Shown here in pieces: positions 1 through 8,911 of a stretch of DNA of 64,000 bases. The position numbers were made by a program, and so were the translations under genes. The stretch's first letter is position 1; every line of letters starts with the position of its first letter. Under the pieces are notes generated by a model that saw only the letters and a list, made by a program, of their open reading frames with translations, was not told where the DNA came from and did no database searches. Source of the DNA: Eggerthella sp. CAG:298 (GTDB lineage: Bacteria; Actinomycetota; Coriobacteriia; Coriobacteriales; Eggerthellaceae); contig FR895143.1 in NCBI GenBank assembly GCA_000435675.1, positions 52,744 through 116,743 of the forward strand, given 5' to 3'.

Positions 1-861
1 GAACCAGTTGTAGGTCATGAGTGGGGAGAGCGTTCCCAGGGGCAAGAAGAGCAGCATCGCAACAACTACCAGCAGCAAAAGAGGTTTGATGCCTGGCTCG
101 CCCCTCAAGATCGAAAGTCCATGCGCAAGGTCCTTCGCAACGCTTCCTGAAGAAACGCCATGTCCCTGTGCGTAGGGAAGCTTGGCGAAAGCGAGACACA
201 CGCAGGCCAGTGCGGCGCAGATCGCATCCATTACAAGCACTGCAACGAATCCGAGCATCGTATAGAGCGCGATGCCGAGCACAGGTCCCACGATAGCCGA
301 AGCGCTCGTCAGACTCTGGTCGAGCGTGTTGATGCGCACCATGTCGCGTTCGGGAACTAGCTCGGGCATGAGCGCCATCAGCGAGGTTCCGTGGAACGCT
401 TGAGCGGCCGAACGCACCGTGAGCAGAAGCAACAAAAGCCAGGTAGACAGCATGCCAGCCAGCATGAGCAGGGCAAGCACGAGCGAGAATGCGCCCGCAA
501 TGCCATCAGCGGCGATCATGACGTATTTGCGGTTGAGCCGGTCGGCAATAACGCCGCCGAAAGGAGAGAGCAAGGCGGTGGGAAGGAGCGCTGCCACTCC
601 CGCCGCGGCAAGCAGGAGCGCCGAGTTTTCGGTGGTGGTGATGTACCAGAGCGCGGCGAAGGTGGCTGCGCAAGTCGCAAGGATGGAGGCGGCTTGGCCC
701 GACCAAATGAGCGCGATGGTACCCTTCCAGTTGTGGGGCAGCAGGTGGCCGTTTGCGTTGACCTCGACGCTTACGGCCGTGGCTTCGGCGGTTGGAGCAG
801 CAGGTGAGTCGGCTGTAGAATCTGCGGTTTGCTCATTGGCTTGCGTTAGTGTATCGCTCAT
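1..861 (-). CDS. MFS family transporter (3' end outside window)
   Basis: The reverse strand reads an uninterrupted 287-codon frame off the left edge. It begins MSDTLTQANE, then a hydrophilic N-terminus and repeated hydrophobic segments separated by the MFS loop motif GVIADRLNRKYVM (loop 2-3, about residues 90-102) and a later PGIKPLLLLVV segment. This is a major facilitator superfamily permease, probably an exporter of the EntS/macrolide-efflux type; the substrate cannot be told. I chose the ATG at 861 because AGGAG lies 6-7 bases upstream; an in-frame ATG at 906 overlaps the -10 box of the promoter described at 905-935 and cannot be used. It is divergent from the MerR-family gene, its probable regulator. 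Confidence 0.88.
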   Translation of the reverse strand, partial: MSDTLTQANEQTADSTADSPAAPTAEATAVSVEVNANGHLLPHNWKGTIALIWSGQAASILATCAATFAALWYITTTENSALLLAAAGVAALLPTALLSPFGGVIADRLNRKYVMIAADGIAGAFSLVLALLMLAGMLSTWLLLLLLTVRSAAQAFHGTSLMALMPELVPERDMVRINTLDQSLTSASAIVGPVLGIALYTMLGFVAVLVMDAICAALACVCLAFAKLPYAQGHGVSSGSVAKDLAHGLSILRGEPGIKPLLLLVVVAMLLFLPLGTLSPLMTYNWF

Positions 862-904
862 GGCGGTTCTCCTGATTTGCGAATCGGTCATGCTTTCGAG
901 CTTC

Positions 905-935
905 ATGGTAAACTGTGGGGTAACCACACGGTCAA
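905..935 (-). promoter_or_regulatory. MerR-type promoter/operator for the MFS gene
   Basis: On the reverse strand TTGACC (935-930) and TACCAT (910-905) are separated by exactly 19 bases, the over-long spacing diagnostic of MerR-activated promoters. Inside the spacer is a perfect dyad, TGTGG-N5-CCACA on the plus strand (914-928), centred on the spacer. The adjacent divergent gene encodes a MerR-family protein, so activation of the transporter by that regulator is the natural inference. Confidence 0.75.
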
Positions 936-1093
936 GCGTTCGTCGCGAAAAAGATTCCGAGCAAAGGTTGAAAGATGCGCAAGGGACTAAACCTGAACAT
1001 GTTGAAAGGCGCCCGCGGGACTGAACCTGAATGCATTTCGAGCCTGCGTCTACCTTGCATGCGAACGAGGTGTCTATGAATGAGGAGGCTATT

Positions 1094-2104
1094 ATGCCTG
1101 ATGATCTGCTCAAAGCAGGTGAATTCGCTCACCTTTGCGGCACTACAAAAGAAACGTTGCGTCATTACAAGGATATCGGGCTTTTGATGCCGGTTGCGAA
1201 GGCGGAGAACGGCTACCAGCTCTATTCGCCGCTGCAGATCAGCGATTACTTGCTTATTTCGTCGTTGCAACAAGCGGGATGCAGCTTGCAAGAGATCAAG
1301 GGCTATTTGAGCGAACCCGACTCCGAAGCGCTGGAGAACGTGATGGAGGATCGAATCAGTGCCATCGTCGAGCAGCGTCGAACGCTCCTGATGCAAAAGT
1401 CGCTCCTTGAGAATACGCTGGCACGGATGCGGGCGCGCAACGATTGGCGCCATGATCCCGCCGAATTCAAGCTCGAGACGTACGAAGCGGAATACTTCCT
1501 CGATAGCAATATATCCGATGCATTCGTTTCGGTTGCTGAGGCGAATTTGCCAGCCCTCATCGATGAGCAGCTCGCTTTGCCTACAGAAAAGGCCACGGCG
1601 GTCCTTCAGGACGAAAGCGCTCACGCATCTGACCGCAAGCCGAAGCGCACGGTCTATTCCGCTCAAGATGGCGTGCAGGTAGATGAACAGGCTGAGCGCG
1701 TTGTTCGCCATATTCTCGATGTGTGGCGGCTCGGCCAGAAGCAAGGTGATGTGAGCGAACTGCAGGGTAATTATCGCGTCGGTCTCGAAGCGTTCCTGAA
1801 GGGAGAGCCTTGGAAGGACTTTCATCTGTGTACGCGCGTGCGACCGCATAAGCGGCGCAAAGGGCTGGTTGAAAAGCCTGCGGGAACCTACTTCAAGTAC
1901 TTGCGAACCATGAACTTCGCCGAGGTCAAAGACGAACTGGAGCCCGCCATGGAGCTCTTCGGCATCTACGAGAAGATGCGCCGCGTGCTCGAGCGTGAAG
2001 GGTTCACGCCAACGAGCGATGTCTTCGAGCGCGAGCTTTCTCTCTATACAGGCAATTCCGACGAGATTATCTTTTCAGAACTGAGCGTGCGCATCGATCG
2101 TTGA
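1094..2104 (+). CDS. MerR family transcriptional regulator
   Basis: 336-residue protein. Residues about 5-75 form a MerR winged helix-turn-helix (LLKAGEFAHLCGTTKETLRH, then YKDIGLLMP and the wing NGYQLYSP), followed by a dimerisation helix (EDRISAIVEQRRTLLMQKS). The C-terminal 200 residues look like an effector-binding domain of the GyrI/BmrR-like kind, by position and length only. I chose ATG 1094 because GAGGAG sits 6 bases upstream; ATG 1076 is in frame but less well placed. It is transcribed away from the MFS transporter and probably controls it through the 19-bp-spacer promoter between them. Confidence 0.85.
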   Translation: MPDDLLKAGEFAHLCGTTKETLRHYKDIGLLMPVAKAENGYQLYSPLQISDYLLISSLQQAGCSLQEIKGYLSEPDSEALENVMEDRISAIVEQRRTLLMQKSLLENTLARMRARNDWRHDPAEFKLETYEAEYFLDSNISDAFVSVAEANLPALIDEQLALPTEKATAVLQDESAHASDRKPKRTVYSAQDGVQVDEQAERVVRHILDVWRLGQKQGDVSELQGNYRVGLEAFLKGEPWKDFHLCTRVRPHKRRKGLVEKPAGTYFKYLRTMNFAEVKDELEPAMELFGIYEKMRRVLEREGFTPTSDVFERELSLYTGNSDEIIFSELSVRIDR

Positions 2105-2122
2105 TCGTGAATTTCGTTGAAT

Positions 2123-2179
2123 GCGGTAAGAAGCGGTAAGAAACGTATCACGTTTTATCCCGTTTTATCCCGTTTTCGG
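2123..2179 (+). repeat. Two short tandem decamer repeats after the MerR gene
   Basis: GCGGTAAGAA occurs twice in tandem (2123-2142) and CGTTTTATCC twice plus a partial third copy (2151-2179). The two units are roughly complementary, so the RNA can fold into alternative hairpins; this may end the regulator transcript. Function is inferred only from position. Confidence 0.4.
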
Positions 2180-2206
2180 TGGTTTTGGCCATCAGAATAA
2201 AAAGAA

Positions 2207-2235
2207 AGGTCAGAGCGATTTCAGCGCTCTGACCT
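2207..2235 (-). terminator. Terminator of the tRNA-Thr gene
   Basis: Perfect 11-bp stem AGGTCAGAGCG / CGCTCTGACCT with a 7-base loop. On the reverse strand it follows the tRNA 3' end by about ten bases and is succeeded by a T-rich tract (TTTCTTTTTATT), the layout of a Rho-independent terminator. The plus side has a weaker T run and could also stop the upstream regulator transcript. Confidence 0.8.
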
Positions 2236-2245
2236 GCCCTTTTAA

Positions 2246-2321
2246 TGGAGCCAACGGCCGGACTCGAACCGGCGACCTACGCATTACGAGTGCGTTGCTC
2301 TACCACCTGAGCCACGTTGGC
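2246..2321 (-). tRNA. tRNA-Thr (CGT anticodon), CCA encoded
   Basis: The reverse strand folds into a complete cloverleaf of 76 bases: acceptor GCCAACG/CGTTGGC, discriminator T and encoded CCA; D stem GCTC/GAGC; anticodon stem ACGCA/TGCGT with loop CTCGTAA (anticodon CGT, threonine); T arm GCCGG-TTCGAGT-CCGGC. A terminator follows directly, so it is a single-gene unit. Confidence 0.96.
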
Positions 2322-2563
2322 TTGTGCTGGTGAAGCGCCTGCGGACAAGGCCGCGCATGCAACCACGAGCAGTAACGAAGTATACCGACAAACGGGCAAA
2401 AAAACAACTATCAGGTATCGAATGGTTCGCGCGCCCGAGCTGCAGGTTGTTTTCGCCTACCATGAAAGAGTTGTCGACCGCTATCGGGAATGAACGTGGT
2501 CGACTGAAAGCAACAAAGAAGCAAAAGCGAAGCAATCGCTGAAGGGAACGACGGGCGAACTAG

Positions 2564-3949
2564 ATGCCACGTGAGCACTTCAAATCACGACTCGGATTCA
2601 TCCTGATCAGCGCAGGTTGTGCGATCGGGTTGGGTAACGTGTGGCGTTTTCCCTATGTGGTGGGCGAATACGGCGGTGCGGCGTTCGTATTGCTCTACCT
2701 GATCTTTCTCGCGATCTTCGGCATCCCGATCTTGGTCATGGAGCTCGCGGTTGGTCGCGCAAGCCAAAGATCGGTCGCGCAAGCGTTCGACCGTCTCGAA
2801 CCACCGAAAACGAAGTGGCACTACTTCAAATGGGTGGCGCTGGCCGGTCAATACCTGCTCATGATGTTCTACACCACCGTGGCTGGCTGGATGCTCTCCT
2901 ACATTCCGAAGATGGCAACGGCTAACCTAGCAACCATGGATGCGGCGGGCACGAACACGCTTTTCAGTACCATGCTCGCCAACCCCGTTGAACTCGTGTT
3001 CTGGATGTTCCTTGCCTGCGCAATAGCGCTTTTCGTGTGCCATCTCGGCCTGCAGAAGGGGGTGGAGCGTGTCACGAAAGTGCTGATGGTCTGCTTGCTC
3101 GCTCTTATTGCGGTGCTCGTGATCCGTTCGGTCACTTTGGAAGGTGCAGGCGCGGGCATCGCGTTCTACCTCAATCCCGATTTCTCGAAGATCTTCGCAA
3201 GCCCAGGTGCATTTTCTGATGCAGTATTTGCAGCGCTTGGCCAGGCATTCTTCACGCTTTCCATCGGTCTTGGATCGATGGAGATCTTCGGCAGCTATAT
3301 CAACAAGAAGCATGCGCTTCCTGGCGAAGCGGTGCGCATCGCGGGGCTCGATACCTTCGTTGCGCTGGCAACAGGCTTCATCATCTTCCCGGCCTGTTTC
3401 GCGTTCGGTGTTGCGCCTGATTCGGGTCCTGGTCTGGTATTCGTCACGCTTCCAGCGGTCTTCTCGCAGATGTGGATGGGTGGCCTATTCGCCACGCTCT
3501 TCTTCGTGTTCATGAGTTTTGCGGCTATCTCGACGCTCATCGCAGTCTTCGAGGCCATCATGAGCTTCTGGATGGATCAGTGGAAGTTCAGCCGCAATAA
3601 AGCGGTAGCGATCAATGCGATCCTTATCCCGCTACTCTCGTTGCCCTGTGCGCTTGGTTTCAACGTGTGGTCGGGTGCCGAGCTTCCCGGTATCGGCAAC
3701 ATCCAAGCCATCGAAGACTTCGTGGTGTCGAACAACCTGCTCATCGTTGGTTCGTTGGTGTTCACGCTTTTCTGCGTGAGCAAGCGCGGCTGGGGATGGA
3801 AAAGTTTTTTGCAGGAAGTGAACACGGGTGACGGCATGCATTTCCCCAAAGCGCTCTATTACTGGGTGAAGTTCGGTATTCCCGTGCTCATTATTGTAGT
3901 GCTAGTATCCGGTTGGGCGCCGCTCATCTCAAGCTGGCTTTCGGGATAG
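2564..3949 (+). CDS. Sodium:neurotransmitter symporter (NSS/SNF) family transporter
   Basis: 461 residues, the normal length for bacterial NSS proteins. It opens with the family signature around TM1: RLGFILISAGCAIGLGNVWR, then FPYVVGEYGGAAFVLLY. About eleven or twelve membrane helices follow, with the unwound TM6 region (SLGLGSMEIFGSY-like) and later hydrophobic pairs. Such proteins move amino acids inward driven by sodium (LeuT, MhsT and Tyt1 are characterised relatives); the particular amino acid cannot be read. The gene stands alone between the tRNA and the convergent ychF gene. The Shine-Dalgarno candidate GAAGGGA is unusually far (about 18 bases) from the ATG. Confidence 0.93.
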   Translation: MPREHFKSRLGFILISAGCAIGLGNVWRFPYVVGEYGGAAFVLLYLIFLAIFGIPILVMELAVGRASQRSVAQAFDRLEPPKTKWHYFKWVALAGQYLLMMFYTTVAGWMLSYIPKMATANLATMDAAGTNTLFSTMLANPVELVFWMFLACAIALFVCHLGLQKGVERVTKVLMVCLLALIAVLVIRSVTLEGAGAGIAFYLNPDFSKIFASPGAFSDAVFAALGQAFFTLSIGLGSMEIFGSYINKKHALPGEAVRIAGLDTFVALATGFIIFPACFAFGVAPDSGPGLVFVTLPAVFSQMWMGGLFATLFFVFMSFAAISTLIAVFEAIMSFWMDQWKFSRNKAVAINAILIPLLSLPCALGFNVWSGAELPGIGNIQAIEDFVVSNNLLIVGSLVFTLFCVSKRGWGWKSFLQEVNTGDGMHFPKALYYWVKFGIPVLIIVVLVSGWAPLISSWLSG

Positions 3950-3978
3950 GCTCTGGCACAGCCTTCCACGCAAATATA

Positions 3979-4012
3979 AAAGCGCCGCCTCGAATCGAAA
4001 CAGCGCTTTAGA
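3979..4012 (+). terminator. Weak hairpin between the symporter and ychF genes
   Basis: AAAGCGC / GCGCTTT arms (3979-3985 and 4003-4009) with a 17-base loop lie between two convergent genes. It could serve as terminator for either strand, but there is no long T tract. Confidence 0.45.
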
Positions 4013-4123
4013 ACGTTTTCGCACGTACAACAAACGTACAACAAATTCGCGATATAAGCGTCGCAAACTCGATTGCGCAAAGCCTATCGACGAACAAAAC
4101 CCCAGTTCAGAATGGGTAATCAG

Positions 4124-5188
4124 CTACACATTGAATTTGAAGTGCATGACATCGCCGTCCTGCACCACGTAATCCTTGCCCTCTTGGCGAAGCTTACCCG
4201 CATCGCGACAGCCCTTCTCGCCATCGTAGGCAGAGTAGTCTTCGAAGCTCGCGGTTTCGGCCTTGATGAACCCGCGCTCGAAATCCGTATGGATGGTGCC
4301 CGCAGCTTGCGGAGCCTTCGCGCCGATCGGGATGGTCCAGGCACGTACTTCCATCGGGCCGCTCGTGAAGAAGCTCTGTAGGCCGAGCAGGTGATATGCC
4401 TCACGCACCAAACGCGCCAAGCCTGATTCCTCAAGCCCCATGGCTTCCAGATACTCTGCGGCTTCAGCCGGATCGAGCTCTGCCAGATCCGCCTCAACCT
4501 TCGCGCTGATCGGCACCGGTGCAACGCCGTCGATCTCGGCGAAATCGGAATCGAGCGCATCCTCATCCACGTTGGCAATGTAGAGCATCGGCTTCATGGT
4601 CAGCAGATGCAGGTCGTAGATAAGTTCGCGCTCCTCGTCAGTCAGATCGAGCTGCAGCGCGCGCTTGCCTTCGTTCAGACCAGCTTCAACCTTCAGCACG
4701 GCATCAAGCTTCTTCGCCGCATCCTTGCCACGTTTGGCATCCTTCTCAAGGCGCGGCTTCGCCTTCTCAATCGTAGCCAGATCAGCCAGCACAAGTTCGG
4801 TCTTGATGGTCTCGACGTCGCTTGCGGGGTCGACCTTGCCCGCCACATGAACCACATCAGGGTCGCTGAAGAAGCGTACGACCTCGCAGATCGCGTCAGT
4901 CTCGCGAATGTTGTGCAAGAACTGGTTGCCCAAGCCTTCGCCGTGCGAAGCGCCCTCGACCAGGCCCGCAATGTCAACGAACTCGACCGTGGCCGGCACG
5001 ATGCGATCGGGATTGTCGATCTCAGCCAGGCGATCCATGCGCGCATCGGGCACAGGCACGATGCCCACGTTCGGCTCGATGGTGGCGAACGGATAATTCG
5101 CTGCCAGGCCCCCTTTATTAGTAAGCGCGGTGAACAGCGTTGATTTGCCGACGTTGGGAAGTCCGACGATACCGATGGAAAGCGCCAC
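4124..5188 (-). CDS. ychF: Redox-regulated ATPase YchF (Obg-family P-loop protein)
   Basis: 354 residues, close to the family's usual 363. The P-loop GLPNVGKST (residues about 8-16) and the switch stretch EFVDIAGLVEGASHGEGLGN are intact. NVDE stands where canonical GTPases have NKxD, which is how YchF prefers ATP. A coiled-coil insert follows, and the C-terminal TGS domain ends in KDYVVQDGDVMHFKFNV. YchF binds ribosomes and is linked to stress and translation quality. The start is a GTG at 5188 preceded by AAGGAG eight bases upstream. The gene is divergent from the PurF-like gene. Confidence 0.96.
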   Translation of the reverse strand: MALSIGIVGLPNVGKSTLFTALTNKGGLAANYPFATIEPNVGIVPVPDARMDRLAEIDNPDRIVPATVEFVDIAGLVEGASHGEGLGNQFLHNIRETDAICEVVRFFSDPDVVHVAGKVDPASDVETIKTELVLADLATIEKAKPRLEKDAKRGKDAAKKLDAVLKVEAGLNEGKRALQLDLTDEERELIYDLHLLTMKPMLYIANVDEDALDSDFAEIDGVAPVPISAKVEADLAELDPAEAAEYLEAMGLEESGLARLVREAYHLLGLQSFFTSGPMEVRAWTIPIGAKAPQAAGTIHTDFERGFIKAETASFEDYSAYDGEKGCRDAGKLRQEGKDYVVQDGDVMHFKFNV

Positions 5189-5401
5189 GAGATTGCTCCT
5201 TCATGTTTCAGTGCTAAGCGCGCCCGAAGCACGCGTGTGTAGGTGTGTTGGGTAATCATACCACCCGCGCCCGCCACACGAAAACGCCGCGGGCACTTCA
5301 CCTTCTTTTTCTCCATTTATCCGCTATTGACCACCCGCACCTCGCGCCAAGCAGCGTATACTTTTGAAGGTAGAAACAACACGCGTTTTTGGAGGTTTAG
5401 C

Positions 5402-6826
5402 GTGGGCGGATATTTCGGTGCAGTTTCGCACAGAGACGTGAGTTTGGACGTGTTCTTCGGGGTGGATTACCACTCCCACCTGGGAACGAAGCGCGCGGGC
5501 ATGATCATCTTCAGCAAAGAACGCGGCTTTCAGCGCCAGATTCACAACGTGGAGAACACCCCGTTCCGCACCAAATTCGAGAAAGATCTCGCAACCTTCG
5601 AAGGCACCAGCGGCATCGGTTGCATTTCCGATAGCGACCCGCAGCCGCTGCTCGTTCGTTCGCACTTAGGCGTATTCGCGCTCACCACCTGCGGCGTGAT
5701 CAACAATGCCGACGCGCTCATCGAAGAATACTTCGCCGATCATGGCAACCAATTCATGGCCATGAGCTCGGGCAAGGTGAACGAGACTGAACTGGTCGCA
5801 GCGCTCATCAACCAGGAAGACGACTTCGTTTCTGGCATCAAGCACGTGCAGGAAAAGGTCGAAGGTTCCATGACGCTGCTGCTCATGACCGAAGAGGGCA
5901 ACATCATCGCCGCGCGCGATAGGCTCGGCCGCCTGCCGGTGCTCATCGGCAAGAACCACGAAGGCTACTGCGCGTCCTTCGAGTCGTTCGCCTACCAGAA
6001 GATCGATTACGAAACGGTCTACGAACTGGGCCCCGCCGAGATCGTAAACATTACGGCCGATGGGTACGAAACGCTCGCGCCCGCTGGCGAAGACATGAAG
6101 ATCTGCGCCTTTCTCTGGACCTACTATGGCTATCCCACGTCCACCTACGAAGGCATGAATGTCGAGGTCATGCGTTACCGCAACGGCGCGGTCATGGCGC
6201 GCGACGAGGCCGAACAAGTGGGCATCCCCGAGCTCGACTACGTGGCAGGAATCCCCGATTCGGGCACACCGCATGCCATCGGCTACTCGACCGAGAGCAA
6301 GACTGCGTTCGGCCGCCCGTTCATCAAGTACACGCCCACCTGGCAGCGTTCGTTCATGCCGGAGAACCAGGACGTGCGCAACAAGGTGGCGAAGCTCAAG
6401 CAGATCTCGGTGCCCGAGCTCATCAAGGACAAGGAACTCCTGTTCGTGGACGATTCCATCGTGCGCGGCACGCAGCTGCGCGAAACGGTCGAGTTCCTCT
6501 ATGGCTCTGGCGCGAAGGCGGTGCATATGCGCTCGGCCTGCCCGCCCATCATGTTCAACTGCAAGTATTTGAACTTCTCGAGCAACAAGTCCGAGATGGA
6601 TCTGATCGCGCGCCGCGTGGTGCAGCAACTCGAAGGCGATGAAGGTCAGCAGCACCTTGAGGAATACGCCGATGCATCGACCGAACGCGGAAAATGCCTG
6701 CTCAAGACCATTTGCGAAGACATGGGCTTCGACTCGCTGCGCTATCAATCGCTCGAGGGCATGATCGAGGCGATCGGCATCGATCCGTCGAAGATCTGCA
6801 CCTACTGCTGGAACGGCAAAGAGTAG
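5402..6826 (+). CDS. Amidophosphoribosyltransferase-like protein lacking the catalytic Cys1
   Basis: 474 residues with PurF architecture: N-terminal Ntn-glutaminase fold (about 1-230) and C-terminal phosphoribosyltransferase fold. The PRPP loop LLFVDDSIVRGT is at about 345-356. Four cysteines (about 235, 387, 466, 469; the last two as CTYC) match the positions that bind the 4Fe-4S cluster in Bacillus-type PurF. The N-terminus reads MGGYFGAVSHRD, so the nucleophile that should follow the initiator or propeptide is glycine, and glutamine hydrolysis by the normal route is impossible. It may use ammonia, act as a regulatory paralogue, or do something else. The GTG start is fixed by GGAGG eight bases upstream and by alignment of the GG-FG motif. 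It is monocistronic and no other purine genes are near. Confidence 0.85.
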   Translation: MGGYFGAVSHRDVSLDVFFGVDYHSHLGTKRAGMIIFSKERGFQRQIHNVENTPFRTKFEKDLATFEGTSGIGCISDSDPQPLLVRSHLGVFALTTCGVINNADALIEEYFADHGNQFMAMSSGKVNETELVAALINQEDDFVSGIKHVQEKVEGSMTLLLMTEEGNIIAARDRLGRLPVLIGKNHEGYCASFESFAYQKIDYETVYELGPAEIVNITADGYETLAPAGEDMKICAFLWTYYGYPTSTYEGMNVEVMRYRNGAVMARDEAEQVGIPELDYVAGIPDSGTPHAIGYSTESKTAFGRPFIKYTPTWQRSFMPENQDVRNKVAKLKQISVPELIKDKELLFVDDSIVRGTQLRETVEFLYGSGAKAVHMRSACPPIMFNCKYLNFSSNKSEMDLIARRVVQQLEGDEGQQHLEEYADASTERGKCLLKTICEDMGFDSLRYQSLEGMIEAIGIDPSKICTYCWNGKE

Positions 6827-6913
6827 TCCGCTCCAGCTCGTTCGGGCGTGTTCGCTCCGGCGTGCTCGCCCTGGCGCATTCGACCGCGCGTTCGCTCAAT
6901 CCAATGAATCTAT

Positions 6914-6950
6914 AGTGCATGGCGATCAATGCCATGCACTTCTTGTTTTA
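6914..6950 (+). terminator. Rho-independent terminator of the PurF-like gene
   Basis: Perfect stem AGTGCATGGC / GCCATGCACT (6914-6923, 6931-6940), 7-base loop, followed by TCTTGTTTTA. It lies between the PurF-like gene and the aldo/keto reductase. Confidence 0.85.
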
Positions 6951-7011
6951 AGGCTTCGTGGTGTCGTAGTAAACTACTAACGAAGAGGCTGTATTGAAAG
7001 GAATCATGCAC

Positions 7012-8172
7012 ATGGAATATAGAGAGATCGGCAAAACAGGCTGTAAGGTAAGCCCGCTCGGCTTCGGCATGATGCGCCTTCCGCTGAAAGAAGGCGGCCA
7101 GGCAGGCAACGCTACGAGCATCGAAGAAGTGGATGTCGAAAAGACCATCGAAATGGTGCATTATGCCATCGATCACGGCATCAACTACATCGATACCGCG
7201 TTCAACTACGTAGGCGGCAACTCCGAGAAGATTGTGGGTCAGGCGCTGGCGGGTGGCTACCGCGACAAGGTCTATCTGGCCACCAAGTCTCCCACCTGGA
7301 TGTATAAGACCGAAAACGATTTCGACAGCCTGCTCGCAAAGCAGCTCGAGCGCTTGCAGACCGATCATATCGATTTCTACCTCCTCCATTCCTTGAATGG
7401 CGGCAGTTGGAAGCGCTGCAAGAAGGTCGGTGCTGTTGAGAGCATGATCAAGGCGAAGGAAGACGGCCGCGTGAAGCACATCGGCTTCTCCTTCCATGAT
7501 GATTTCGAGCTCTTCGAAGAGGTGCTCGATGCGGCCGATTGGGATTTCTGCCAGATCCAGCTGAATTACTACGATCAGGAATTCCAGGCGGGGCTCAAGG
7601 GCTTGCAACTTGCAGCCGAGCGCGGCCTGGGCGTGGTCATCATGGAACCGCTGCGTGGTGGATTCTTGGTAGATCTTCCGCCGAAGGTGCAGGAAGTGCT
7701 CGATAAGGCAACCGACAAATCCCCGGTCGAGCTGGCCTTCGATTGGCTCTGGAACATGCCCGAGGTAAGCACGGTACTCTCTGGCATGAGCAGCATGGAA
7801 ATGCTTCAAGAAGATATCGCGTTCGCAGAAAAGGCCAAGCCCGGCATGCTTTCTGCTGAAGACACGGCCGTTATCGAGCAGCTCCGCGAAAGCTTCAACC
7901 AGTTCTCGGTCGTTCCGTGTACGGGTTGCAACTACTGCGTGGAATACTGCCCCGAGAAGATCGTCATCCCGTATAACTTCACGGCGTACAACATGCGCTT
8001 CCTCTATGACAACATGGATATGGCGCGCGAATATTACCAGGTTGAGGTGCCGAAATTCGGCCGCACCGCCGAAAACTGCACGAGCTGCGGTTCCTGCGAA
8101 GAGATCTGTCCGCAGCACATCGCTATCAGTTCCTGGATGCCGAAGATCGACATGCTGCTGGGCGAAGACTAA
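7012..8172 (+). CDS. Aldo/keto reductase with C-terminal ferredoxin-type 4Fe-4S domain
   Basis: 386 residues. Residues 1-285 are the AKR barrel: MEYREIGKTGCKVSPLGFG, the catalytic-type Tyr in IDTAFNYVGGNSE and Lys in YLATKSPTW. The C-terminus holds two cysteine clusters, CTGCNYCVEYCP and CTSCGSCEEICP, able to bind two 4Fe-4S centres. Such AKR-ferredoxin fusions are common in anaerobes, and their physiological substrates are mostly unknown; the clusters suggest electron exchange with ferredoxin rather than only NAD(P)H. Start chosen at ATG 7012, nine bases after AAAGGA; ATG 7006 is too close. A small palindrome GTAGT-AA-ACTAC (6966-6977) lies upstream. The next gene begins two bases after the stop, so the lar-like genes may be co-transcribed. 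Confidence 0.92.
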   Translation: MEYREIGKTGCKVSPLGFGMMRLPLKEGGQAGNATSIEEVDVEKTIEMVHYAIDHGINYIDTAFNYVGGNSEKIVGQALAGGYRDKVYLATKSPTWMYKTENDFDSLLAKQLERLQTDHIDFYLLHSLNGGSWKRCKKVGAVESMIKAKEDGRVKHIGFSFHDDFELFEEVLDAADWDFCQIQLNYYDQEFQAGLKGLQLAAERGLGVVIMEPLRGGFLVDLPPKVQEVLDKATDKSPVELAFDWLWNMPEVSTVLSGMSSMEMLQEDIAFAEKAKPGMLSAEDTAVIEQLRESFNQFSVVPCTGCNYCVEYCPEKIVIPYNFTAYNMRFLYDNMDMAREYYQVEVPKFGRTAENCTSCGSCEEICPQHIAISSWMPKIDMLLGED

Positions 8173-8174
8173 TC

Positions 8175-8813
8175 GTGCAACAGCTCGATCGCGAACAGAT
8201 CGCACCGCTCGTGCCCGAAGCGCTGGGGCGTTTCTTCCACGAGCATCCACGAGTCGCACTTGCCTATTCGGGCGGGTGCGATTCGGTCTTTCTGCTCGCC
8301 TGCGCGTTGGCAAGTGGAGCCGAAGTGCGCCCCTTCACGGTGAACACGGCGTTCCAGTATGCCTTCGAAGCGGATGATGCGCGTCTGGCAGCTGATCAGC
8401 TGGGCAGCGAGACGAACCTGCTTACGCTCGACATCTTCGCGCATCCTGAAGTCACCGCCAACCCGCCCGATCGGTGCTACCACTGCAAGAAGGTCATCTT
8501 CACCACCATCAAAGAAGCAGCAGCCCGCGAAGGCATCGAAGTGCTCATCGACGGCACGAACGCTTCCGACGATCCTGCGCGCCGCCCGGGGTTTCGCGCG
8601 ATCGAAGAGCTAGGCGTGCACTCGCCCCTGCGCGAAGCGAACCTCACGAAGGACGCGATCCGAGACCTTTCACGCAAAATGGGGCTGGTCACCGCGGATA
8701 AGCCGAACTATTCCTGCCTTGCAACACGCGTTGAGGCAAATTGCCCGATAACGCCTGAACTCCTTGCATCCTTTGTGCAGGAAGACTGGCGCGAGCGCGA
8801 AACCAGTGTCTAA
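8175..8813 (+). CDS. larE: LarE-like ATP-dependent sacrificial sulfur transferase, C-terminally short
   Basis: 212 residues against about 270 for typical LarE. The PP-loop reads AYSGGCDSVFLLACAL (about residues 31-46), with a Cys where most have Val. NPPDRCYHCKK, the family's CxxC segment, and KPNYSCLATRVEAN, which contains the cysteine that LarE sacrifices as sulfur donor in Lactiplantibacillus, are present. The protein stops soon after ITPELLASFVQEDW, losing the usual C-terminal 50-60 residues. I see no frameshifted remainder downstream. In the LarABCDE pathway LarE adds sulfur to the pyridinium bis-carboxylate made by LarB. The GTG start is two bases after the preceding stop. Confidence 0.85.
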   Translation: MQQLDREQIAPLVPEALGRFFHEHPRVALAYSGGCDSVFLLACALASGAEVRPFTVNTAFQYAFEADDARLAADQLGSETNLLTLDIFAHPEVTANPPDRCYHCKKVIFTTIKEAAAREGIEVLIDGTNASDDPARRPGFRAIEELGVHSPLREANLTKDAIRDLSRKMGLVTADKPNYSCLATRVEANCPITPELLASFVQEDWRERETSV

Positions 8814-8911
8814 CATGGTAACCTTGAGAGGTGCAAGAACGCGGGGTGCAAAACACTGCGTATGCTTCGCACGATGATCATCGAATGCAGAAGATGAAAG
8901 GAGAGGGAATC

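Noticed and set aside
419..1024. Plus-strand open frames across 391-1024
   Set aside because: They lie opposite the MFS transporter, whose reverse-strand frame has family motifs, a ribosome site and a promoter.
5327..5362. TTGACC...TATACT as promoter of the PurF-like gene
   Set aside because: The spacing is 24 bases, too long for a standard promoter.
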